This document shows positions 14,401-26,876 of a stretch of DNA of 64,000 nucleotides, one piece after another (within the stretch, counting starts at the first letter, position 1; the number at the start of each line of letters is the position of its first letter). This stretch comes from Sphagnum compactum. Lineage: Eukaryota > Bryophyta > Sphagnopsida > Sphagnales. The DNA lies in assembly GCA_965153455.1 (NCBI GenBank), contig OZ234498.1, forward strand, positions 8,494,001 through 8,558,000, in the 5' to 3' direction. A model generated the notes under the pieces. It was not told where the DNA came from, ran no database searches, and worked only from the letters and a program-made list of their open reading frames with translations. A program made the translations under genes and the position numbers.

Positions 14401-16037
14401 TAGTGAACATCCTACCATAAGTATCAATCCAAAACTACAAGCACAAATTGGATCATATCACTCTAAATCATTTTTCTTGAGCTATCATGGTTTTATCATT
14501 CCTTTTCACATTGACATCCATCATTCATTACATAAAAATTTGGACCGAAAGTTTTTCATCTATGGTTCAACCACAAATTGGTAAGCATCCTTAACCTTCT
14601 CCAACTTTTGATTATATTAATATAAAGCCTTACCCAACTAACAATGCCACACCCCTAACCTTGAAAGACTAAACATGAAGAAGTGTTCCACAAAACCTCA
14701 TTGTAACTTCATAGAATGACAAAACTATTTTCGGCAATATTACATCAACAACAAACTATGGAGTTCAACTTCTTCTAAAGTTTATACAAATGCAAGTCTC
14801 ACTTGCTATCTCTCAACCATTCAACCCTTGAAACATAAATTCATAACTTTTCAAGTATACCAAACTTGGGATAAGGAAATCACCAAACTATCTCTTAACC
14901 TCCTACAAATTATCATCACCTCCAATAGTGCTTCTACATTGAAAATCTCTAAAACTACTCTTACATTATGCATTGGTTCTCCATGCATAATGAAACCAAT
15001 TTGGAGAACTTGAACATAAAACCAACTAGCTATGAGCATTCATATCATAAGCGATGTTTTCTACACACATGCACACCAACAAAAAGACCCACCAAGAGTT
15101 TGTGTTTCTTCTTCACTTATTTGGATTCTTTAGTCGATAGCCAAAAGAACCACTACATCGTTTGTCCATCCATTTCCCTTATCCATTCCACATTGCCTTC
15201 CCATCCACATTTTGATGCCTCTCCATCAAGATAGCCTCATTTTCCACCACAAATCAATCATCTTGGGTTCTTCAATGTAACCTTCATTAATTTTGTCCAA
15301 TAACCAAAAACAAAGGTGATCTCCTCTCACCTTGCTCCATTACACATCATAAAACTAAACCTTAAAACCATGGATTCACCACCATCATCTAGCACACAAC
15401 CTGCCAATGCCAAAAGGCAATGTGACTCCATCAACCTACATCCATCATGTTTCAAACGTATTTAAAAAACTTAATTTAGGGCTATGTTGCAAAGTTCCAA
15501 CAAATGTAAAACAACAATTTAGGTCAAGTTTTGATGTACTAGAAAATGAATTTCCCATGGCAGATTAATGCTAGGATAGCCTAGTAAGGCAAGCCTAGTA
15601 GGTGAGTCTTGGGGTAGTGCACATGGCATAGTCTACCATGGGCATCTTGTCCCCCGACATTAAAACTATTGTAGTGACACATTAAAACCCTCACAATATC
15701 AAATATTTTAAGGGCTACGAGAAAAAATAAATTGTCCAGACCCTTTTTGGGAAGACCTTTTATGAGAAAATAATAATGTTATTATTTTGCTGTTGTGCAG
15801 GAAAGTTTCCAGTAAAACAATTCCCATTAATTATATTTATAAATTTACATTCTTTTTTGTTTTTCCTATGACCACGGGAAAGTTATGTGAGAAAATTTAA
15901 TCAACTGCATTTTTCAGAAAGTGTGAGGTTTAACATGTCACTATGGTATATTGGAAAGATGCATGTAAATGGTTAGTACATGGGTAATCATCGAGGTTCT
16001 AAGGGATAGGAAGACAACGAAAAGTGCTTCCTGTCCA
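11450..16037. other. Gene desert, possible eroded transposon DNA
   Basis: No gene was found. Between 11570 and 11800 the phrase TAGTTG or AGTTGTAA recurs several times, as in subterminal repeats of some DNA transposons, but no termini could be defined. The 11.8-13.0 kb part is less AT-rich and may be eroded coding DNA; no family could be read. 14.8-15.4 kb is A/C-rich without motifs. Confidence 0.5.
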
Positions 16038-16085
16038 CACCATCCATCCATTCATTCATCCATCCATCCATCCATCCATCCTACA
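16038..16085. repeat. (CATC)n microsatellite
   Basis: Tetranucleotide run of CATC with two CATT variants, roughly 11 units. Visible directly. Confidence 0.9.
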
Positions 16086-16324
16086 TGTTGTGGCTGGAAA
16101 GGGTGCTGGTTCATTGTGGCCCGAAAGTTGCTTCTGGGAATGTTAAATTATTGTGCGTGTTATGTATTATAATGGATTGTGTCAGATACAGGCCATTGTG
16201 TTGTGTCTGGTGAGAAAGGTGGGGGAGCTTGGTACCACAAAGCCCAAATTTCTGAATTGGGGTGGAATATGGGCACAAGTGCATGTATGTACCCAGCACA
16301 CTCAACACTATGCAATGGTTTTTT

Positions 16325-16609
16325 GATGTGGGTTTGCATAATGATCCTTGATTTGGAGAATGGTCATGTGGATTTGCATAATGGTCATGTGAATTTTGCT
16401 GAATGGTCTTTTGTAGATAACTTATAGGTCTTGGCACCTACCCAGTACATTCCATGACAGAATGGTTTGTTTGATTTGCACAATGGGCATGTAGATTCGT
16501 AGAATGGGCATGTGGATTTTGCACAATCCGCAAGTGGATTTTGAACAATGGTTAGGTTAGGGAGACCGAGGAAGACCCATGGTTAGGTTAGGTGGACCCA
16601 GGAAAACCC
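16325..16609. repeat. Two adjoining minisatellites (22-bp degenerate and 31-bp x2)
   Basis: 16325-16548 contains about seven degenerate 22-bp units built on AATGGNCATGTGGATTTNGCA. It is followed directly by a 31-bp unit present twice, 16548-16578 and 16579-16609, each starting ATGGTTAGGTTAGG and ending in a CCC tract. Confidence 0.75.
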
Positions 16610-16799
16610 ATCCATTGTGCCTGGTCTAAGGGGACTTTTTTAAAAAAAAGAGGCAGAAAAAGGGCACACAAAAACCATTACGTGTGGGGTGGTTAGAAAG
16701 AGAGGCTGAAATGCCAAGAGGACCCACAAGCCCTAAAACAAGAGCAAAGCAAAAATTGGCCACACAAGTGTAAGTAGACACACCCAACCGATGGGAAGC

Positions 16800-17100
16800 T
16801 AAGGATTCTGCAAATCTCCCTCCCACAATCTGGACCGTTGAAATGTCATGAAACCATATTCTGGACCGTGTTCGACTCCCGTCAAGGATTCTGCAATCTC
16901 CCCCTCGCCCCCCCCCAACCCGCAATCTGGACCGTCCAAGGCCGCGAAGCGGCCATGTGTTCGATCCCCATCACGGATTCTGCAATCTCCCCCCTCCCAC
17001 AATCTGGACCGTCCAGAAAGTGGAAGCACAATCTGGACGGACCGTCCAAGGCTGAGAAGACTCGAATACAAAACCGGTCGTGTGTTCGAACCGCGTGCAG
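16800..17100 (+). repeat. ~90-125-bp tandem repeat with tRNA-type B-box-like motifs
   Basis: GGATTCTGCAATCTCC followed by a C-rich tract and CAATCTGGACCGTCC occurs three times. Each later unit is preceded by a GTGTTCGA motif (16868-16876, 16957-16964, 17082-17089), and the first two continue as TCGACTCCC and TCGATCCCC. These resemble the RNA polymerase III B box (consensus GGTTCGANNCC). The units could be pieces of a tRNA-derived SINE arranged in tandem, but no A box was found. Confidence 0.6.
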
Positions 17101-17159
17101 TGCAGCGAGAGTGTCTTGTGTCAGCTCGAAAAAAGCCCACGATCTACGCTTGATTGAGT

Positions 17160-17420
17160 GCGCGCGAGCGACAACTGCCGCATGCGTACGCACGCGTGGC
17201 TCGCTCTCTCGCTCGCTCGCTCGCTGCGCGCAAGAAACTGCGCTTGCGTGCCCGACAATTGTAGGTAGCTCTCGCTCTCGTGCCACTCATCATCCACACA
17301 CACGCTACGTCAAAGTGTTGGCCGGCTGGCTGTGCGCGACATTTGGAAGTTCCGCATTTCGGACCCAAGAAAACAAACAAACCAACAAACAAACAAACAA
17401 ACATCTCAAGAGGAGGGACG
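17160..17420. repeat. CpG-rich stretch with (GCTC)n and (AAAC)n microsatellites
   Basis: 17080-17300 is dense in CpG and contains a CGCTCGCTCGCTCGCT run at about 17205-17225. An AAAC run follows at about 17370-17403. Its position 0.6-0.9 kb upstream of the RSH start suggests promoter-proximal DNA. Confidence 0.65.
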
Positions 17421-17559
17421 GACGGGGTTTTGTTTTGTGGCCTAATTTCACTCTTTGGGGGTGGGGAACGAACTCTCGGTTGTTTCTTCTTCATTCTACG
17501 TTTTCTGTTTTCCGTTTTGTTTGTGTTTCTGGATTTCTGGCTTCCCGGAGGAAATATGA

Positions 17560-17986
17560 AGCACGAGGAGGAGGAGGAGGAAGAAGAGAGATGGAGAGGC
17601 GGTTTTGATGGTTTTAGAAGAACGAGATTGGGAGAAAAAACCGCGTGATTCTTGGAGTGAAATTTGGCTGCTCCTCCTCCTCCTGCTGCCCGTAATCCGG
17701 TGCACAGAGAGAGACAGAGACAGAGACAGAGAGACAGAGACAGAGTTCAATGCAATTGGAGGAGGAGCAGTAGGGAATTCGTAGAGGTTGTTGCAGCGAG
17801 AACACGTTTAGGGTTTGGGAATCAGCTCGGGGGCGGGGGGGGGGGCTGGGGGGAGGTGTGTTCGAGTTTCGTGCAGTGGGAGGTGGGTGTTTGTTTGGGT
17901 GGTGGTAGCATGCTTGTCCTCCAACAGAGGAGGTTTTGTAGTAGCCACTTTGCGGTTTGTACACTTGTGGATTTACGGAGGTGGGA
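17560..17986 (+). promoter_or_regulatory. Putative 5' UTR of RSH with GAGG and GACAGA repeats and a telo-box
   Basis: A (GAG)n run lies at 17567-17585 and an (AGAGAC)n run at about 17705-17745. TTTAGGGTTT at 17807-17816 is a telo-box, a motif common near plant housekeeping gene 5' ends. A G-rich tract follows at 17829-17844. No TATA element was identified. The start of transcription is unknown. Confidence 0.4.
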
Positions 17987-20900
17987 ATGGCGGGACCTCC
18001 TCGTTCCTTCCATAGTACGACGACGCTTCACTGGCAGCAGCTGAACGACAAAGCCAATGCTCCTCCAGCGACCAGCTCGATTGGTGCTGCTGCAGAATGC
18101 GTGACATGCAAACGTTTTCTGAAACCTGTGTGCTCAGTGGCGTGCTTGAACCGCCGCTTTACTACGGACAAGAAGAAACCAGTCGGGTGCTGTGTCACTT
18201 TGGACAGTGTAGCGGTTTTGTGTAGTCGAAACCCTTGGAAAAACACACAGGGGAAGAGAAAGGAGGACATTGCGGGATTCAGCAGGAAGCTGGTTCGCAG
18301 TTCTTTCCCGCAAGGAGATGATCCACTGGTTTTCAGCAAATGGACAGCAGCAGGCAGGCATCAGAAGGAATGGGGCAAAAGAACAACAGTCGGTAGAACA
18401 CCTGCAATTGCCATGATAAGGGAAGTAGTAGCTGCAGGAACAGCTGCAGCGACAGTGTCCACAAACGGCGGCCATGCAGTGGTGCTCAGAGTGGCCCTAG
18501 CTACTGTAACTCAAGTAGCTGTCACCGCAGCTGCTGTTGTGTATGGTGCATATTTATCTCCTTATGCAGATGGCATTCTTCGAGGGGGCACAACCAAGGA
18601 TGAAACCCCCTGTAAGAAGACATCCAAGCTTTGTGCTGCTGCTGCTTGTGGGTGTTGCAATGTCAAGACTACTTTTGAACTTTTCCTCTTCAATAAGAGA
18701 AAGAGCACACACTGTAGTAAAGCTTTGTTTTTTTGTGTCTGTGTAAGTGGATGGACATGTACCTCAAAACTTTTTTGACACCAAAGATATCATTTTGTGG
18801 TGCAGCTATGCTCGTTTTTGATGGTGTTGATGTTACTGACTACAAAATCTTTCAGAAAGTTGAGGTGAGCAGCTCTGGCTACCTGTGGCTGAGCATCGGC
18901 TCAAACAATTTGACTTTCACAGCTCCTTTAAAACTGACTACATGGTTCCATTCATTGTGGTTCACTCTCTGTGCATACAAACCAGTGCTACATGCACACA
19001 AGTTTTGGAGGATTTTCTCCAGTCTTCAGCATTGCCTTTCTGCCGAAGAAGTTAGATCTTTGAGATTTAGTGATTTCAGATAATTATAATAGTTACAAAA
19101 TCGCTGCAGAATATGACCTTCTGCTTCCAATAGAGAGTGATTTGGGCTCGACTGGTGGTGAATTTGCCATTGAGACTGGACAGATCCATCCCAATTGTTC
19201 CATCTTTGTATGCGGTTGGAAGTGTTCCAACAGTCATTTTCATACAGTTGATGCTGCTGTTACAGCTACAACACATCATAGTTGCAATTTGACATGAAAA
19301 ACCTTCCTTGACTCAATGCTTGTTGGCCTTGTGGATTTGATTATTTTCTTGCATTTTAATACAGCTGTGAGAGGTACATGCTGCAGGTACAGAAAGCAAT
19401 AGCATATGCAAGGGAAGCACACACAGGCCAGATGAGAAAGACTGGTGAACCTTACATCACACATTGTGTCCACACCGCCAGGATCCTTGCAGCCTTGGTT
19501 CCAGCTCATGGGAAAAGAGTATGTTGTTTTGTCTGATTCTTCTGAAATCCTTGCAGTGGTATGTGTGGTGGTTTCCTCAATTTTTTGTCAACAGCCAGAC
19601 GATTAATGCTGTTCTCTGTACTTGAGCACTTTATGTCAACTGTGGATCCCAAGATTGTCTGAGAGTGAAATGGCTTGTGGGATGCCACGTTTTGTGCCTG
19701 AGCGATCTCCATTGGTTATTTGATAAATTTCTTCACAGATCTAATATCAATCTTTATTCCATGATCTATTGAGAATGTCATTGATCCTATAGATGCGGAA
19801 ATGCATGTAAATCCCTTTAACTTGTCTCTGATATGAACCATCGCTCACATGTGACTGACCTGTTCCATGGAGAGTTAGGGCTGCTCCCCATTTCTATGAT
19901 CCAAGCATTTTGTCATGTTAAGTTCTGCAATTGATAACAGACTTTCTGGGGCATTGATGCAACAGGCGGTCAATACAGTAGTGGCAGGTGTGCTTCATGA
20001 TGTGGTAGATGACACTGGGCGCAATCTGCGAGATGTGCGGGAACATTTTGGTGATGAGGTTGCTAGGCTTGTAGCTGGTGTCTCTAAGCTGAGTCACATC
20101 AATCAGGTACAGAGTATTCGCTTTGGTCAAGGGTTTGTAGATGGTCTCTCCTGCAGCCAGTGTCTGTGATCACTGCTTACCAGGGGTGCTTATGCATTGC
20201 CTATTTTTAGGATTACTGGAGTCCATGTTGGAGGAGGAAGTTTGTGGGGGAAAATGGCAAGATCAGAGAGAGGCATTTGTTCAAAATTGGGGTTCCCAGA
20301 AGGTTTTGATGAAGTTAACTAAAGATGCAGCAGAATGGTTTAAATGCATAATGTCTGTTGGGCTTGAAAGGTAGTGTCTGGAATTGACTTGGTTTCATTG
20401 CAGCTTTTACGAAGACATCGGAGAATTGCAGCAGAAGGGAATCCTGATGAGGATGATGGCCTCAGTCCTGCGGAGGTTTGTGTTTAACACTGCTTGTTTT
20501 GTGCTGTGTCATGGACTCCATGACCTATGATGTACATTATAGTGACCAATGGTCTGTTTTAACAGAGTAATTGATATCCATGTTTCCAGGTCTTTGCTGA
20601 ATGGTACTTGAGATCAGTCCCGATTGTCCTATATGATTTGAAGTGAATTGTGTTTTGGGGCTCTTTGGATATGAAAATTTGGTAGTTTTTCTATAATAGA
20701 GAACCATTTGTGAGACCATTTCTTTTTGTTTCTGCCAGCATGACCCACTGGAATTAAGGGAATGTTATGGGTCTTGCAGGTAGACAGCTTGCGAATGATG
20801 TTACTGGGTATGGTAAATGATCCACGTGTTGTTCTTATCAAGCTTGCTGATCGCCTGCACAACATGCGGACTATGTATTCTCTCCATCCTGAGTTGTTGC

Positions 20901-23900
20901 ACTGTCAGGCTGCATTCAGCAAGAGTCTAGCATTTTGGGGTAGTAGGGGAGAGAAGTTGTGGGGGCATGAGGAAGCAAATGATGTTCAACATAGTTTCCA
21001 TCAAACAAAGTGACAAGTTTCAACATCATCAGCGTAGCAAGAAAAGTCAAATAGTCAAATCTACCTTAAGACTACTGAAAATACGAACAGTGACATAAAT
21101 GTACAAGTGCATTGAAGTACTGAAGAAAGGGAAAGAGTGCAGTTTAAATGGGAAGTTCAAATGTCTTGTGTGTTTCTAGAACTGCATGCTTCTGATATCT
21201 CGTGCTTTGGTTGCTGCACAATAATGTTCAGCTATGCATTGCCTTCCTCCAAGGCTTGTGCTGTGGCACAAGAGACACTTGCGGTGTGGTGTTCACTGGC
21301 ATCACGGCTGGGAGTCTGGGCTGTTAAAGCTGAACTGGAGGACCTTTGTTTTGCTGTTTTACAGGTGAGTCTTTTTCTGCTATTCCTGTAGGGTATATGT
21401 GAGCTACAATCATGGAACAATAGATGCAGTATCAGCATTAGCATCCACATGTTCCTTCCAACAGGCAATCCTTTTGAGAGAGAGGTACTTGAGCTGACAG
21501 GAATCTGCATGGGCTTTTGCAGCCACAAACATTTCGTCAGTTAAGGGCTGAACTGGCAGCAATCTGGAGCCCCCATAAGGACTGGAGGTACTTGCGGCGA
21601 ATTACAAAGCGGGCAAAGCGCCATGCTCTTTTGTATGGTGAGCAGCTGGAGCAAGAGTCAGAGCGCAAGCATGACCCAGAGGATGATGAAGAGCTGACCA
21701 TGCAGGTAGGTGTCTCACTTCCCTGCTGGAAGAAGGTTCTCTCACATTGACTGATCTGCTTTTGCACGGAGATCTGACATTTCTAATTGTCCAATGTCTG
21801 GGAGCTCTAGATATCTGTAAAGTTGGTTAGACTTCACAATGACTTTTGGAGACGGTCCTCTTGGATTGGTGCATTTGCAGGGCATAGTATTGGAGTCAGG
21901 TTAAAAAAATTCCCATCAATGTGAGTGAGAGCACTTTGCGCAAATTATCTGTTTGCAGCTCTGGCAGCTCCTATAATGAACTACTTCTCATCTTAAACAT
22001 CATTGAAAAAGAAATTCTGACACATGTTATTGGGATTCAGGAACTTTTAAAAGCAGTTGTGCCATTTGATGTGCTGTTGGATCGGAAGCAACGAAATTGG
22101 GGACTGGGTGCACCTGCAAGGCAAGGAGACGGTCCAATGAAGAAGAAGACAAAGGTTGTTCGTGATGCTGAAGTTGCTCTGGCAGCACTAGCAGCATGTG
22201 AGGAGGCTCTTGATCGAGAGCTGTTGATAGCCACCTCGTAAGTTTCCTGCCCAATACACCACCAGCTACAGTAGCATTCTTTGAGAGTGGAATATTTGGT
22301 TGGGATACTAGGAGAATAACTACCCAGTGTGGTTGGCTACTACATTTCACAATTCAATTTGTCTACAGCTCCTTGAAGTCACACAAGTGGTACCTTATGT
22401 ATAAGCTCCAATTATAAGTTTTGCACTCCATCAGCCCACTTAAATATTATTCTGATTGCCTGCAGATATATCCCAGGGATGGAGGTTACTCTTTCTGGTC
22501 GCTTGAAAAGCCTGTATAGCACACATTGCAAGGTGAACCTGATGCCTAGTTTCTGTTCTCTAATGTTTACTGTGTGGAAGAACACTTGTATATCTACTAC
22601 ATGCATGCATGCCCTGTCCACATGTTTACACCAAATGAAAGTTCTTCTTGCTGGCTTCTGAAGTGATGTGATTAGCATGAGGCCATTTGGTCACTGAACG
22701 TTGCTATCTTGTGAAATGTGTGGCAACTTCATAATAAAGTCCTTGCTCTTCCTCATATTGTAAAAATGCTAAGGATGCAGATGCGAAGAAAAGGGGTAGG
22801 AGTGGATCAAGTTTACGATGCACGGGCATTGCGTGTGGTGGTAGGAGATGGTGGTGGTAAGCTGCATGTGGCTGCTGTGGAGGGTTGCTACAATCTTCTG
22901 AGTGTTGTTCACAGGTACTGATTGAACATTAGATTCTTGTCATATGTCCAATGGGGTATGTTATTACTCCCTGTTATCTTACCCAACTACATAAGCATCT
23001 ATATCCCTTCTGTATTTTCTCACCTTCTGCTTGATTTGGTTTCTACCTACACTGATAAGGTGCTTAGAGTAAATAAGTGCTATTTGAACACAACAAGGAT
23101 GTTTTATGTTCTTTTCTGATTGTATACACAGCCTTTGGATGCCTGTTGGTGGAGAGTTTGATGACTACATTGTCAACCCCAAGCAAAGTGGTTATCAGGT
23201 GCCTCCTCTACATTTCTTTCTACTGACATCTATTTCTTTTTACAGTGTCACTTTGTGTGTGTGGTGAGCATTGATTAAATCTTTTGTTTCACTTGCAGTC
23301 ACTCCATACAGCTGTAAGGGGTCCTGATGGTGCACCTCTTGAAGTACAAATTCGAACGCAGGTCTGAATCTTTTCCTTTAGGTTGTGGATATGATACCAT
23401 CTTCAACACATTAGACAGAAGTTGACTCATGTATTCTGCTTTGAAGATCCAGGTCAGATCTTTATTCTTGGAGATTTATTTACATACTGGAGCTACTTTG
23501 GGCAACCAACTTATTTTCCTTCGGCAAGGTAACCTTATGAATTGCATATGGTGGGTTGTGTGAAGGGAATGCATGAGTATGCGGAGTATGGTCATGCAGC
23601 ACACTGGATGTACAAGGAAGGGGATAATTTGGTTAAATCACTTGCCCCAGTGGGACCTGCAAGTGTGCCCTTGGAACAGAGGGCAGAAGGCTCACAACTT
23701 CACCAGGAGGAGCAGGAGGGAGGTGCTCAGGGTGGCTATAGCAGTAGTATGCATGGTCTTCAAATGCACGGCCATTTGAAACCCCTGCCTAGAGAAGTGC
23801 AACCCGGCCACCCAACTTTACGGATTGAAGAAGGACGGCTTCTTGCTGCTGTGATTGTCAGGTGTCTTCTTGCCTTCTTCTTAGTACTGATCCATCGCCG

Positions 23901-25717
23901 ATACAAGTACACAGAAGTCTTATGTCCACTGGAAGAATTTGCAGAACTCTGAAATTAATTCACAAACAACTTATTGAGATCTAGCATTTTATATTCAACA
24001 CTTGGGTGTGGAGTTCAAGGCATCTGCTGCTGCCAAAATTACTCTGATGAACAAATGTCCTCCTCTTCCTGTGGCATTTGCTGACACTAAGTATGTGTCT
24101 GTGATGTAGAGTGGATGATGGGGGCAAAGAGCTCTTGGTAGCTGTAAGCTTTGCTCTGCATGCACGGGAGGCTGTAGCTGCTGGCCGCTCAGGCAATCAA
24201 AGAAAACGTTGGGAAACTTATGCCTGTCTATACAAAAAGGTGCAAGCTGCTTCTGATCACAATACATATTAAACAGTTGCAATGAAAGCATGGCAGCATG
24301 GATTAACTCCACATATTAAATTCTGTTAAAAAAAGGTGGCAGATGAGGGATGCTGGCTTCAGCTTGACCCTCTGTTATGGTGAAAGCCTTCGATCTTCCT
24401 GCCCTTTTCCAGTGAATCTTGACATGCAAGCAAAATTGGGTATAGCACAATCAATTTGTGGGGCTCTCTGTTAATTCACTGTCAAAGCTCCATACCTGTT
24501 TCTCAGATAGCTGCTGCTGTATAGGGGAAGTCATTTATTGAATTTCTAGTTTTAAGCCTGATTGTGGTGTGCATGTTTCATCTTTGGAGAGATAAGAGAA
24601 TGTTTGTGTTCACCGGTGAAGGAATCTTGTGCAGGTCTCAGACCAATGGTGGTTTGCCCCTGGGCATGGGGACTGGAGCACTTGCTTGGAGAAGTACACA
24701 TTGTGCAGGGATGGATTGTACCACAAAGTCTGTATCTTTTTTCCCTTCACTTGTTTTGTATCAGATGCAGGTGGATTGACAGTTAGTATTTGAACAGTTC
24801 ATTAGGGTTGTTCTTTCCATTTTCAAGACATCTGGGTAGCAAATTTCAAGCTAGAGTACCACAGGCTGGCAATTGATGATCTTGCTCTCATTCTCAGTTC
24901 TGGATGACATAATCTCACACAAAACTGCACATAATCTCTGGTCAAATTTTGATGGTCAAGACTGGAGACTAAACTTATATCTTGCATCATGCTTTTGGGT
25001 GTGAATTTTTGCCATTTGACTCACTTTGGGTCTGTTGGTGCAGCAAGACCAATTTGACCGATCTCTCCCAACATTCATTCAGCTGCTGGAGCTGAGTGAC
25101 CAGGAGAAACAGGACTACCAAGAAGTGATGTTGATGGTAGAAGAAGGGAAGGATGTGGAGCAAAATTCAGGCAGTGGACATAATGACAATAAGCCTGTTC
25201 CTGATGACAGCAGTGCTGAAGTGTCCACTGTCACTCGTCTAAATAACAAGGTTAAAACTTACACACATAACAATGGAACATCTTGAGTTGATGTGTGTGT
25301 ATGTGTGTATTTGTGCAAACTTTTGATCCTGTGAAATTACTTTGTGATGGCAATGAAAATACATGCCAAGTCTTTCCAGCAGTAGTACTTGATGCTGAGA
25401 GTGCCTGAAGGGTTGTGGAACAGGTGAAGTTGCTGCGGTCAATGCTCCAGTGGGAGCAGGAGCTGCGGCATGAAGTAGCAGCAGATGGATCAGTGACTAT
25501 CTTCAATCTTGATCACCCAAATTCAGCAGCATTAACAGAAGTTCTAGTCATCCGGTGGCCAGATGGTGAAATCATGCGCATGCCTGCGGGCAGCACTGCA
25601 GCAGACATTGCCCGCCGCATGGGCATGGATGGCCGGATTGTGTTCATTAATGGCCAAGTTGCACTTCCCCACATGGCACTACGGGATGGGGATCTTGTGG
25701 AGACACGGTTACAGTGA
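17987..25717 (+). CDS. RelA/SpoT homologue (RSH): HD, synthetase and C-terminal TGS domains
   Basis: RSH proteins make and/or break (p)ppGpp, in plants mainly in chloroplasts. Eighteen phased exons: 17987-18611, 18806-18864, 19387-19518, 19966-20106, 20404-20475, 20780-20874, 21232-21364, 21523-21705, 22041-22237, 22466-22532, 22781-22914, 23132-23198, 23299-23361, 23566-23861, 24110-24239, 24635-24727, 25044-25250, 25424-25717, totalling 995 residues. The first ~160 residues are Ser/Arg/Ala-rich, plausibly a transit peptide. A hydrophobic stretch spans about 164-190. The HD domain keeps His254, HD283-284 (VLHDVVDDT) and KLADRLHNMRT. The synthetase has SGRLKSLYS near 556, EFDDYI near 622, GYQSLHT and LEVQIRT (Glu650), then MHEYAEYGHAAHW. 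A TGS domain (about 935-995) ends the protein, with no ACT domain after it. The exon 6/7 junction (20874/21232) was chosen because it gives NMRTIYALPSSK in phase. An alternative in-frame ATG lies at 17957. The exon 14 acceptor is weak. Confidence 0.93.
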
Positions 25718-26876
25718 CCCCACCTTTGGTGAATTCTACAGAGAAGAACTCACTTCCTTCATTATTCTTCTTTATGTCAGAAGGAACTACTGTACAAAAG
25801 AGAAAACAGGTGGGGTTAAGTTTGAATAACAGCCAGAAAATTCAATGTCCTTGAATGGTTGAGGTGGGTCCCTTCGTCACAAATACTGGTCATACAGAAG
25901 ACAACGGATGCAATTCTTTATTCTACTTTTAGAGCGTCTCTGTTTCACATTCAAGGCTTTCCTCTCTACTACCTTCATAATCACCTATACCAGTGCCCTA
26001 GCTAGAATTCTGATCCCATGCATAGTACACAGAGAAAGCCTTCTGTTGTAACAAGCCACATATTGTACACATCACATTACTTGTATCCTACAAATTGCTC
26101 AGTATTTGTCCACAGACAAATTATTGTCGATGGTTGTGGAAGGAAGAGCTGTTGTATCTTGCTTCACCTGATTTGGTGTGAATCTGTTGTGGCTTATAGC
26201 AGTTGGCTTACAATTTTTGGCAACTCAACGGCATACACCTGTAACCAATGAGGTGGGCTCTCTCTGCATTGATGTTTCTCTCAACAAGGTCCTGTCTATG
26301 ATTTACAAAGACTGTATACTCTTCACATTCAAAGGTAATGATAAATCTAGTCCACTTGCTGTAAGAAGTAATGTGAACTTAACATGTTCACTGCCATGGG
26401 AGAGGCTTAACAAACATGCTCAACAGATGGGCTATAAATCCTATGTACCATAATCCTGGGTCAGGGAAGTAGTTCAAGGTTTTTCTTTCAGAATACTAAT
26501 ATTTAGGTTATGGAAGCATTGAAATTTGCAATCAGGCGTTTCAGATCTTTGGAGCTCTTATTCGGTACTTATGGATATATGATTGAACTTTGTAATCTGA
26601 TATCTGTAAAACTTTTGCTTCAAAAAGACAGACCATACCCTGAGAATGGTTGGCAGTTATTTTTTGAATTGGAGCTTTTCTGGTCAAAAGGCCATTGTCA
26701 ACAGTGTTCCAGACTGCCTCCACCCCCTGTTGGTGGTTTCTGTCCTTTTGCTCCAGAGGAAATCTCACAAAACATGAGTGCTTGGAATCCTGTATAACCT
26801 GCCACAATTAGCTCTTCAAAATTATTTCACAGCAAATAAAGTCTAGAGCATTGCAACATGTATAGCGGTTTAGCTC
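25718..26876. other. RSH 3' flank and intergenic DNA
   Basis: Follows the RSH stop codon and presumably includes its 3' UTR. Short frames are present but show no family motif. No repeats were noticed. Confidence 0.5.

Noticed and set aside
16957-17000. Functional tRNA gene
   Set aside because: Only a B-box-like T-arm word is present; no acceptor stem, A box or anticodon arm could be assembled.
16838-17608. 256-codon open frame upstream of RSH
   Set aside because: It overlaps the tandem B-box-like repeats and microsatellites, is open in several frames and both strands because of GC-rich composition, and has no family motif.
20875-20910. Extension of RSH exon 6 to include HPELLHC
   Set aside because: The frame continues, but there is no donor that keeps phase with exon 7. 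The GTATTC donor at 20875 joins in phase to YALPSSKACAVAQE, which matches the family.
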